Assembly (NCBI GenBank): GCA_944393005.1
Contig: CALXYO010000003.1
Location: 167,740-223,816 of the forward strand
Length of the DNA stretch: 56,077 bases
Direction: 5' to 3'
DNA from: an uncultured Spirochaetales bacterium
GTDB taxonomy: Bacteria; Spirochaetota; Spirochaetia; Sphaerochaetales; Sphaerochaetaceae
In this document: positions 34,401 through 41,816 of the stretch, one piece after another
Layout: each line of letters begins with the position of its first letter
Position numbering within the stretch: position 1 is the stretch's first letter
Position numbers and translations under genes: made by a program
The notes under the pieces: model-generated
Databases searched by the model: none
Seen by the model: the letters and a program-made list of their open reading frames with translations, nothing else
What the model was told of the DNA's origin: nothing

Positions 34401-35963
34401 GTGTTAAAGCGTCTTTTACAAACCACACTTTTTATCATAATCACAGTTACTTTCTCACTTTCTGCGGACAATCAGGTAGTCACAAGCTCAAGGCTTTCCC
34501 AGATTTCCTCAGCCCAGAGCAGCATGTCATACACATGGCAGGATTACAGCGGACAGCTTGGCTATGCAGCGCCTGTCCAGAGCGACGATTACGATTATAT
34601 CCTCCAGATGCGTCTGCTTCAGGCAAGAGGCGATATAAACTATCCGGTCACAGTCGGTGATGTTTATACCCTGAGCTATATCTACAACAACACCGTTGTA
34701 AGCGTTCCTGTATCCATAACGCACTCGGGAAGTTTCTCTGTACCGAACATCGGCTCCTTCACATGGAGCGGAAAGACATTCAATGAACTCAAGAATGAAG
34801 TTGAAGCTTCTGTCTCTGCACGCTATCCGTTCTCAAACCCTTCTCTTGAACTCACTGCAACAGGTTCTTTCTCAGTCCGGATTTCAGGACTTGTATCTTC
34901 CAGCCAGAGAGTACCGGCATGGGGCCTTTCTAGACTTTCCGATCTCATCCCGTATGCATCCGACAATGCTTCGACAAGAAATATCACAGTGACAGGCAGT
35001 GACGGGACTTCTGCTTCTTACGACCTTTTCGCCGCACTCAGGGAAGGGGATGAATCCCAGAATCCGTTCCTCCGTCCGGATGACCATATTATCTTCAACA
35101 TGAAAGAGGAAATGGTTCTGGTGAACGGTTCTGTCCTCAGGAGCGGAAGCTATCAGGTGTATGAGGGAACAACGCTGGAAGAATTCCTCGATGAATACGC
35201 CCTCGGTCTTACAAGTCAGGCCGATGTCTCCAGAATATCAGTCACACGCTATGAGAATGGCAGTTATGCCGAAATAGAGGTTGATGATCTTTCTGCTTTC
35301 ATCCTTCAGGACGGTGACATGGTTGATGTGCCCTCAATCGAGGTTCCGGTAGGCTCTGTAACACTTCAGGGCGCGCTTGCCGCCGACAGTGCATCAGCCG
35401 GAGCATCTTCTGTGCGGGGTCAGATCAGCAGCCAGTATTTCTACCGTTTCATAATCGGTGATACCGTTGAGGACATGCTTGTTGAGATGAGCCGTTATTT
35501 CACGGCTTCATCCGATCTTGACGGATGCTACCTCACGAGAGATGGAAAGAATTATCCGATTTCATTCCGCAACGTCCTCTACGGGGATGACCCGGCAGGT
35601 GACATGATCCTGCAGAACGGTGACAGATTCACCGTTCCGTTCAGCAATCAGGTGGTGACCGTGAACGGTGCCGTGAACAACCCGGGCACTTATGCCTATG
35701 TTCCCGGAAAGGATATTTCGTATTATGTGAATCTTGCAGGCGGCCTGACAAGCGCTGCGAAAGGTATTGAGAAATATACTCTTTACAACAGTTACGGCGA
35801 GAAGCTTGATGACGACTCTCCGATAACGGCAGAGACCACAATTGAAATGGATGAGTCAACATTCGCTCAGGACCTTGCGATTGCCGTTTCCGTGATCGGC
35901 GTTGTAAGCACGATTACAACCATAGTTCTCAATTGTATCGCCATTGCCGGCGGCGGAAACTGA
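34401..35963 (+). CDS. Polysaccharide export protein (OPX/Wza-like, SLBB domains)
   Basis: 520 aa, GTG start with TAAGGA 8 nt upstream. Signal peptide MLKRLLQTTLFIIITVTFSLSA without a lipobox. Residues about 70-160 resemble the Poly_export domain (GDVYTLSYIYNNTVVSVPVS, SFTWSGKTFNELKNEVEASV). At least three SLBB-like repeats follow (MVLVNGSVLRSGSYQVYEGT, then SVTLQGALAAD, then VVTVNGAVNNPGTYAYVPGK). The C-terminus ends in a hydrophobic helix, as Wza needs for its membrane pore. Partner of the chain-length/kinase protein encoded next. Confidence 0.85.
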   Translation: MLKRLLQTTLFIIITVTFSLSADNQVVTSSRLSQISSAQSSMSYTWQDYSGQLGYAAPVQSDDYDYILQMRLLQARGDINYPVTVGDVYTLSYIYNNTVVSVPVSITHSGSFSVPNIGSFTWSGKTFNELKNEVEASVSARYPFSNPSLELTATGSFSVRISGLVSSSQRVPAWGLSRLSDLIPYASDNASTRNITVTGSDGTSASYDLFAALREGDESQNPFLRPDDHIIFNMKEEMVLVNGSVLRSGSYQVYEGTTLEEFLDEYALGLTSQADVSRISVTRYENGSYAEIEVDDLSAFILQDGDMVDVPSIEVPVGSVTLQGALAADSASAGASSVRGQISSQYFYRFIIGDTVEDMLVEMSRYFTASSDLDGCYLTRDGKNYPISFRNVLYGDDPAGDMILQNGDRFTVPFSNQVVTVNGAVNNPGTYAYVPGKDISYYVNLAGGLTSAAKGIEKYTLYNSYGEKLDDDSPITAETTIEMDESTFAQDLAIAVSVIGVVSTITTIVLNCIAIAGGGN

Positions 35964-35978
35964 CAACAGGGGGATTAA

Positions 35979-38327
35979 ATGGAAAATTCAGTTCAGAACA
36001 GACCACAAGAGGATGAGATCGAGATTTCTCTTTATGATATAGCGGTTGCAGTTTTCAGAAAGAAACTGATGATCTGCCTCTTCATTGTTGCGGCCCTTGC
36101 AATAGCGGTTGCCTATCTGTTTGTGGCGAATCCCGTGTACGAGGCAAGTGCCACAGTCATGGTTTCATCCCTTTCAGGTGAGGGCAGTGACATTTCAAGT
36201 CTTCTCTCCGGTTTCGCCGGAGGAGGATCTACCGACATCGCGACGGAAGTGGCACTGCTTACAAGCCGTACGACAATGGACAACGCCCTCTCTTCCCTCG
36301 ATCTTAGCAGATACACTGATCCTGATGGCGTGCGCTACAGTGATCTTGAGCATCCGATCAAGGCAGAGAATCTAATTCGCAGCAATAAGGTTACGGTTTC
36401 ATCAGTCACGGATACGAACATAGTGAATATCACGGTACAGGATACCAATCCCCAGTTCGCCGCGGATCTTGCAAATGCCGTTGCGGAGGCTTTCAATACC
36501 GTGCTCACGAGTTTCGCAAAGGGCGGGTCGGAAGCTTCCATAGAATTCGTCGAATCACAGATTCCCATAGTGCAGGAACAGCTTGCGCAGGCAAGCCGTC
36601 AGCTTGCGGATTTCCAGAAGGACAACGATGTGCTGCTCACCACTCAGGAAAGTCAGGTAAGCCTTCTGCGCTATAACTATCTTTCAAGCAGGAAGGCCCC
36701 TCTTGAACTGGAATGCGGGGAAGCTGATGCAATCCTGTCTGCTGCCGGTTTCGCTCCCTCCTATGATGAGATCATGTCTCTTGACTCCGTCAGAGTGCTC
36801 GCAGATGAGATTTCCTCAATCCAGAGAGAGCTCCTCAGCTATGATCTCATGGCAATCTCCACAGCAGCCGGAAATTCGAACGGTATTTCAGGTGTTCTCA
36901 CAACCAGCCAGCAGAACCGCTACTTCACGCTTTCCAACAGGCTCATGTCAATCGAGACATCAATTGACCAGATCATTGTCTCTCAGCTTGGCAGCGGCGT
37001 GGGTGCGCAGGATGCGACAATGTATTCATCTGCCGTGACCCAGAAACTGTTCGCACAGAGCGAAATTTCCCTGATTGAGGAGCTTCTTGCCGAAGAGAAT
37101 GCCGCACTTGAGGAGATCCCGGACCTTGAAATGCAGCTGGCAGCCCTCACAAGCAATGTCGAGGTTTTCCAGACAATGTTCATCTCCCTCATGCAGATGC
37201 AGCAGGAGGCGCAGCTCAGGGATGCCGCCATCAGTGATAACGTCACTCTGATTGACAATGCGCTCGTTCCTGAGCTGCCTGTGAGTCCGAACAAAATCAT
37301 AGTTCTGGCAGTCGCTTTCTTCCTCGGTGCATTTGCAGGTGTGGGTCTTGCTCTTGTCATGGAGCTGAGCGACAAGTCCATCTTCTCAACAGATGATCTC
37401 AAGAAGGCGCTTCCCAGTGATGTTCCTTTCCTCGGCTGGATTCCGATGCTTAAGGTCCAGAAGAAGACGCGTTACGTCAAAAATGTCGTATATTCCAACC
37501 CCAACAGCTATGAGAGTGAGAAATACAAGCTCATAGCATCTAATATCGTATTCGGCAGAAACAGCAGGGACAGAGTACTCACCGTGTGTTCCACGGAGAA
37601 GAATGAAGGAAAGACATCCGTCATGGCCAATATCGCAATCGCACTTACACAGAACGGTTATAAGGTCCTTCTCGTTGACGGGGATCTCAGGATGCCCAGC
37701 TGCGAGCAGTTCTTCAATCTCGAGCATCAGGAAAGAGGTCTTGTGGATGTTCTCATGAATGATGAGCCGATTGACAACTGCATTGTCCTTCCGATTCCCG
37801 AAGTCGACATGCTCAACCTGCTTCCATGCGGCACCCGTCCTGCCATCCCGTCGCTTGTGTATGCGTCTGAGAAATTCCCCCGTGTGATTGAAGAGCTGAA
37901 GCACCGCTATGACATCATCATCTTTGATGCTCCGCCTCTTGCCTATGCATCAGAGCTGCTTGCTCTCACGAAACTTGCTCCGGAAGTCATCATCGTCATC
38001 CGTGCCGGTGTCACAAACAAATATGTGCTTGGCGACATGATAGACAACTTCAAGGCAGCTGGTGCGAGTGTCATAGGTGCCTGTCTGAATGCTGTCATCG
38101 CTTCGCACGGCAAGTCCAAGGGATATGGAAGCTACAGCTACTCATATGCAGACAAGAATCCTGAAGCCATGGCATCAGTCATGAAGAGGGTTCCTCTTTT
38201 CAGCTCCAGGAAGATGTATTACAGAAAACGTTATAAGAGAGATGAGAAGTACAGGGGAAAGAAGGAGAATGTGAAGAAGAACAGACCGACACATCCTTAC
38301 AACCCTGAACTTGATCTTAATATCTGA
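35979..38327 (+). CDS. Polysaccharide co-polymerase with tyrosine autokinase (Wzc-like)
   Basis: 782 aa. N-terminal Wzz domain: membrane helix LMICLFIVAALAIAVAYLFV near residue 33, a long coiled-coil region, and a second helix IIVLAVAFFLGAFAGVGLAL near 445. The C-terminal bacterial tyrosine kinase has Walker A STEKNEGKTSVMANIA near 545, Walker A' VLLVDGDLRMPS, and Walker B IIIFDAPPLAYA. A tyrosine-rich tail (GYGSYSYSYADK, MYYRKRYK) is the expected autophosphorylation cluster. With the OPX protein it would control chain length and export, yet no glycosyltransferase, Wzx or Wzy lies near. Confidence 0.92.
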   Translation: MENSVQNRPQEDEIEISLYDIAVAVFRKKLMICLFIVAALAIAVAYLFVANPVYEASATVMVSSLSGEGSDISSLLSGFAGGGSTDIATEVALLTSRTTMDNALSSLDLSRYTDPDGVRYSDLEHPIKAENLIRSNKVTVSSVTDTNIVNITVQDTNPQFAADLANAVAEAFNTVLTSFAKGGSEASIEFVESQIPIVQEQLAQASRQLADFQKDNDVLLTTQESQVSLLRYNYLSSRKAPLELECGEADAILSAAGFAPSYDEIMSLDSVRVLADEISSIQRELLSYDLMAISTAAGNSNGISGVLTTSQQNRYFTLSNRLMSIETSIDQIIVSQLGSGVGAQDATMYSSAVTQKLFAQSEISLIEELLAEENAALEEIPDLEMQLAALTSNVEVFQTMFISLMQMQQEAQLRDAAISDNVTLIDNALVPELPVSPNKIIVLAVAFFLGAFAGVGLALVMELSDKSIFSTDDLKKALPSDVPFLGWIPMLKVQKKTRYVKNVVYSNPNSYESEKYKLIASNIVFGRNSRDRVLTVCSTEKNEGKTSVMANIAIALTQNGYKVLLVDGDLRMPSCEQFFNLEHQERGLVDVLMNDEPIDNCIVLPIPEVDMLNLLPCGTRPAIPSLVYASEKFPRVIEELKHRYDIIIFDAPPLAYASELLALTKLAPEVIIVIRAGVTNKYVLGDMIDNFKAAGASVIGACLNAVIASHGKSKGYGSYSYSYADKNPEAMASVMKRVPLFSSRKMYYRKRYKRDEKYRGKKENVKKNRPTHPYNPELDLNI

Positions 38328-38339
38328 ATCTGAAGTCCT

Positions 38340-38363
38340 GAGCCTGCCGTAATGAGCAGGCTC
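38340..38363 (+). terminator. Hairpin after the Wzc-like gene
   Basis: GAGCCTGC, 8-nt loop, GCAGGCTC: a perfect 8-bp stem 12 nt after the stop. The following sequence TGTCTTTG is only moderately T-rich, so termination may be partial. Confidence 0.55.
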
Positions 38364-38416
38364 TGTCTTTGACAGGAGAAACCGAATGCCGATTTTGCTT
38401 TTTTTACTGAAAAAGC

Positions 38417-38445
38417 TTTACACACATTCACTTTGCTGATATCCT
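38417..38445 (+). promoter_or_regulatory. Promoter of the pyr operon
   Basis: TTTACA (38417-38422), 17 nt, TATCCT (38440-38445). The predicted start is near 38452, within an A run, about 15 nt before the leader-peptide ATG. Confidence 0.55.
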
Positions 38446-38466
38446 CCTGAAAAAGGAGCTTGACTG

Positions 38467-38526
38467 ATGGAAAAATTGAATGATTTCTTTTTGATTCTTC
38501 TTGATCACAGGCTCAGTATTTTCTGA
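38467..38526 (+). CDS. pyrL: Leader peptide of the pyr operon attenuator
   Basis: ORF of 19 codons, MEKLNDFFLILLDHRLSIF. AAGGAG lies 8 nt before the ATG. Codons 6-12 run through a U-rich tract (38484-38502, 14 of 19 T), a likely polymerase pause region. The TGA stop (38524-38526) is 2 nt before the attenuator stem, so a ribosome reaching the stop would cover the stem's 5' arm. This is the arrangement of the E. coli pyrBI leader, where low UTP slows polymerase in the U tract and lets the ribosome catch up and prevent termination. The layout is seen; the mechanism is inferred. Confidence 0.65.
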   Translation: MEKLNDFFLILLDHRLSIF

Positions 38527-38528
38527 TG

Positions 38529-38555
38529 AAATCCCTTTCCAAGGGATTTTTTTTT
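38529..38555 (+). terminator. Attenuator (intrinsic terminator) before pyrB
   Basis: AAATCCCTT, loop TCC, AAGGGATTT: a perfect 9-bp stem running into nine T in a row (38547-38555). It is 20 nt before the pyrB start and downstream of the leader peptide, so it can only act as an attenuator of the operon. Confidence 0.85.
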
Positions 38556-38574
38556 AACTTAACGGGAGAAAGAA

Positions 38575-40188
38575 ATGAGTGATAACGTATTCACCGGCCG
38601 CTCGCTGACAGTAATTGAGGACTTCTCCATTGAGGAGAGAAGGTACTTCTTCAAGAAGGTTTATGAACTTAAGAATGCCATCCTTTCAGATGACAGGAAG
38701 ACCATGGATGAATTCAGGATAAACGATCCTGACTTCGGAATATATGAAGTGTTCCTTGAAGACAGCACAAGAACGAAGGAGAGCTTCCGCAATGCCGCAA
38801 AGTTCCATCATGCGAAGGTAAGCGAGCTGATCTGTTCCTCGTCCTCGATAAACAAGGGTGAAAGCTATGCCGACACCTTCAACATGCTTTCCGGTTACGA
38901 CAATGCGATCTTCATCGTGCGCAGCAAGGTGGAGGGACTTTGCCGCTATCTGGATGAGCAGAGCAGGGCATACCAGCAGAGAAACAACCTGAAGCTGAAG
39001 AGGGCATTCATAAACGCGGGAGACGGAAAGCATGAGCATCCGACACAGGAGCTTCTTGATGAATTCACCTTCCTTGAAGACAACAATATGGATTTCTCCT
39101 CTCTTCATGTCGCGCTTGTCGGTGACCTGTATCACGGACGCACTGTGCACTCGAAGGCTGACGGCCTCAAAGTATTCGACAATGTCAAGGTCGACCTCAT
39201 TGCCCCTGCAGAGCTTGCAATGCCTGACAGTTATGTTGAGAAGATGAAGGAGAACGGTTTTGAGGTCAGGATATTCCCTTCCATCGAAGAGTATCTGAAA
39301 GCTGACGATATTGCCGACAAATGGTATTTCACACGTCCGCAGCTTGAGAGAATGGGCGAGAGGATCCTGCAGAAGCAGGACGAGCTGAGAAAGAGCATCA
39401 CATTCCGCAGGGAATTCATGCCGCTTCTCAAAGAAGGTACCAAGTTCTATCATCCGCTTCCCCGCCATAAGGAGCATCCGACTATTCCGACATTCCTTGA
39501 CAACACTCCGCTCAACGCCTGGGAAAGACAGGCTATCAACGGCATGTACTGCAGAATGGTTCTGCTTTCACTCATTGCCGGAAAGATCGGAAGCGATTAC
39601 ACGGGAAAGGTGAAGACAGATGAGGAAAGTGCTCTCAGACAGGAGGAGTACATCGTAAGTGTTGACCTGTCAGACCGCCCTGCAGGAGGAAAGGTCAAGA
39701 ACTACTCGGAGGGTGTGCATCCGATTGACAACGGTATTGTCATAGACCATATCTGCAAGGGGGACAGTCCTTCCGAGATAAGGGAGCATATGAGACTCAT
39801 CTCTTCTGTTCTCGGAGTCGATGAAGGCAGGGGCGGCGAGTGGATAAGCCGCGGTGCTGACGGTTCGTTCAAGGGCATAATATTCCGTCCGGGCGAGTAC
39901 AATCTTTCCAGAAAGGATCTCAAGAGGCTTGCAGCCGTTGCTCCTCACTGCACGCTGAACATAATCAAGGACGGAAAGGTCATTGAGAAATTCAGGACAC
40001 ATATGCCGCCGAGGATTTACAATTTCGATGATCTGTGCTGCGCGAATGAAGCATGTATCTCGCATCCGAGTCAGGGCGAGGGCGTAAGCTCAATGTTCAT
40101 CCGTACCCAGGACGGACATTACGCATGTGCGTACTGCGGACGTTTCCACACATATAAGGAAATATGGAAGCGCGGGGGTAGAAACTGA
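38575..40188 (+). CDS. pyrBI: Aspartate carbamoyltransferase, catalytic-regulatory fusion (PyrB-PyrI)
   Basis: 537 aa in one frame. Residues about 1-350 are the catalytic chain: EDSTRTKESFRNAAKFH (carbamoyl-phosphate site) near residue 61, SSSINKGESYADT, HEHPTQELLDEF near 152, and the HPLPRHKEHPTIP loop near 302. Residues about 365-537 match the regulatory chain PyrI: nucleotide-binding part GIVIDHICKG, then a zinc domain with CANEAC and CAYC (four cysteines). Free PyrI makes E. coli ATCase respond to CTP and ATP; the fusion fixes a 1:1 ratio. Such fusions are known from Thermotoga and a few other bacteria. Confidence 0.93.
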   Translation: MSDNVFTGRSLTVIEDFSIEERRYFFKKVYELKNAILSDDRKTMDEFRINDPDFGIYEVFLEDSTRTKESFRNAAKFHHAKVSELICSSSSINKGESYADTFNMLSGYDNAIFIVRSKVEGLCRYLDEQSRAYQQRNNLKLKRAFINAGDGKHEHPTQELLDEFTFLEDNNMDFSSLHVALVGDLYHGRTVHSKADGLKVFDNVKVDLIAPAELAMPDSYVEKMKENGFEVRIFPSIEEYLKADDIADKWYFTRPQLERMGERILQKQDELRKSITFRREFMPLLKEGTKFYHPLPRHKEHPTIPTFLDNTPLNAWERQAINGMYCRMVLLSLIAGKIGSDYTGKVKTDEESALRQEEYIVSVDLSDRPAGGKVKNYSEGVHPIDNGIVIDHICKGDSPSEIREHMRLISSVLGVDEGRGGEWISRGADGSFKGIIFRPGEYNLSRKDLKRLAAVAPHCTLNIIKDGKVIEKFRTHMPPRIYNFDDLCCANEACISHPSQGEGVSSMFIRTQDGHYACAYCGRFHTYKEIWKRGGRN

Positions 40189-40239
40189 CTGCTTCATCAG
40201 GTAAAATCATATAAAAGAAAGAAAACAGGAGAATTGTGC

Positions 40240-40938
40240 ATGAAGACTATAGAAGAAATCACAAAGTATTATGGTCCGCAGCTTGCAAAGGCTGCCTTCG
40301 AACTGGGTGCGATCCGTCTTTCCCCGAGGGATCCCTTCACATGGGCAAGCGGCTACAGGATGCCGATCTACAATGACAACAGACAGTTCCTTGCGAAAGC
40401 CGGTTACAGGGCCCTTATCTGCGATGCTTTCACAGATATGCTTGAAGCTCTTTCCTTCGATCCGAAAAACATTGCTGGAACTGCAACTGCAGGAATTCCT
40501 CATGCAACAACTCTGGCGGACAGGCTTCAGAAGCCCCTCTCATATGTGCGCAGTTCATCAAAGGATCACGGACTTGGTCATCAGATCGAGGGCCTTGGAA
40601 AGGATGGAAGCTATCATGGAGACAGTGTCTGTCTCATTGAAGACCTCATCAGCACAGGCAAGAGTTCGATAGCCGCGGTGAAGGCCATTGTAGAAGCCGG
40701 TGGAAACGTTCCTTACTGCCTTGCTATTTTCACATACGGTCTTGATGCTGCCACAGATGCATTCAAGGCGCTTGACCCGGCCTGCGAAGCCTACACAATT
40801 CTCAGCTATCCCGTGATGATAAAAACCGCGGTTGAGGTAGGCTATGTAAGTCAGGAGGAAGCTGAGATGCTTCATTCCTGGAGGGAGGACCCGTTCGGCT
40901 GGGGTGAGAAAAACGGTTTCAGGAAGGTGGAAAGATGA
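40240..40938 (+). CDS. pyrE: Orotate phosphoribosyltransferase
   Basis: 232 aa. Transfers phosphoribosyl from PRPP to orotate. DPFTWASGYRMPIYNDNRQ near residue 28 is typical of PyrE, ATAGIPHATTLADRL is the substrate region, and the PRPP loop is CLIEDLISTGKSSIAAV near 130. SYVRSSSKDHGLGHQIEG carries the flexible catalytic loop with Lys and His. The ATG at 40240 has AGGAGA upstream; a TTG at 40234 is less likely. Ends in an ATGA overlap with pyrF. Confidence 0.92.
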   Translation: MKTIEEITKYYGPQLAKAAFELGAIRLSPRDPFTWASGYRMPIYNDNRQFLAKAGYRALICDAFTDMLEALSFDPKNIAGTATAGIPHATTLADRLQKPLSYVRSSSKDHGLGHQIEGLGKDGSYHGDSVCLIEDLISTGKSSIAAVKAIVEAGGNVPYCLAIFTYGLDAATDAFKALDPACEAYTILSYPVMIKTAVEVGYVSQEEAEMLHSWREDPFGWGEKNGFRKVER

Positions 40939-41813
40939 GCTATGTTGATTATCTGAGAGAAAGTGCCGGTTTTGCCGGAAATGTCACCTGCATGGGACTT
41001 GATCCTGTTCTGGAAGCTCTTCCCGGAGAGGGCGGTTTCCGTGACAGGGTGAACGGTTTTTTCGAGAAGCTGTTCAGAAGAATGAAGATGGAAGGAGTCT
41101 CTCCTTCGGCATTCAAGCCGAATATCGGGTACTATGTAATAAACGACAGGGCAAGGGATGAGGACTTCTCCGGTTCTCTTGCTCTCTCTGACGTGCTTGA
41201 CATGCTTGACTCGTTCTTCCCGTCCATTCCCGTCATTCTTGACAGCAAGAGAGGGGATATCGCAAAGAGCAGCCTGAACTATGCACATGAAGCCTTTGAC
41301 GTATGGGGCTCGGATGCTGTCACGATCTCTCCTTATATGGGAAGTGATTCTGTTCTTCCCTTTGCTTTTGAGGACAAGGGGGTATATATCCTGAACAGGA
41401 CAAGCAATCCGGGCGGCAGGGATCTCCAGAACACTCTGACGATAGACAAGGTGGAAGACAGGGATGTCTATCCGCTTTACATTGCGGTTGCCCATCATAT
41501 CGCATTCTGGGCAAATGAGCATTCAGGTATCGGCGCCGTCGTGGGTGCGACGAACATGAATGAGCTCAAGGATATTGTCCGCTACTATGCACATAAGGAT
41601 ATCCCGACACTCATACCGGGTGTGGGAAGCCAGGGCGGCAGTGCGACTGATGTCATGGCAGCTCTCAGGGAAGCTGATTATGATGTGCGTCTTGCCCGCA
41701 TAAACTCATCAAGCGGTCTTACCCATCCATGGAAGAAGGCTCCTTGCCCGGAAGACTGGCTCGAGATGTGCATGAACAACATAAAGAACCTGATTGAGGA
41801 AACAAGGATTTAA
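40935..41813 (+). CDS. pyrF: Orotidine 5'-phosphate decarboxylase (type 2)
   Basis: 292 aa, within the range of the longer PyrF type 2. The catalytic motif VILDSKRGDIAKSSLNYA (D-x-K-R-x-D-I) lies near residue 95. NIGYYVINDRARDED precedes it and TLIPGVGSQGGSATDV near 220 forms the phosphate loop. Produces UMP, the operon's end product. Coupled to pyrE by ATGA and 3 nt from the next start. Confidence 0.92.
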   Translation: MSYVDYLRESAGFAGNVTCMGLDPVLEALPGEGGFRDRVNGFFEKLFRRMKMEGVSPSAFKPNIGYYVINDRARDEDFSGSLALSDVLDMLDSFFPSIPVILDSKRGDIAKSSLNYAHEAFDVWGSDAVTISPYMGSDSVLPFAFEDKGVYILNRTSNPGGRDLQNTLTIDKVEDRDVYPLYIAVAHHIAFWANEHSGIGAVVGATNMNELKDIVRYYAHKDIPTLIPGVGSQGGSATDVMAALREADYDVRLARINSSSGLTHPWKKAPCPEDWLEMCMNNIKNLIEETRI

Positions 41814-41816
41814 CCG

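Noticed and set aside
38397..38416. Second hairpin GCTTTTT/AAAAAGC upstream of the pyr promoter
   Set aside because: A/T-only stem; it could help end the Wzc transcript but is too weak to call a terminator.
38444..38458. CTCCT/AGGAG hairpin that could hide the pyr leader Shine-Dalgarno site
   Set aside because: The predicted transcription start lies inside it, so its 5' arm would not be in the RNA.
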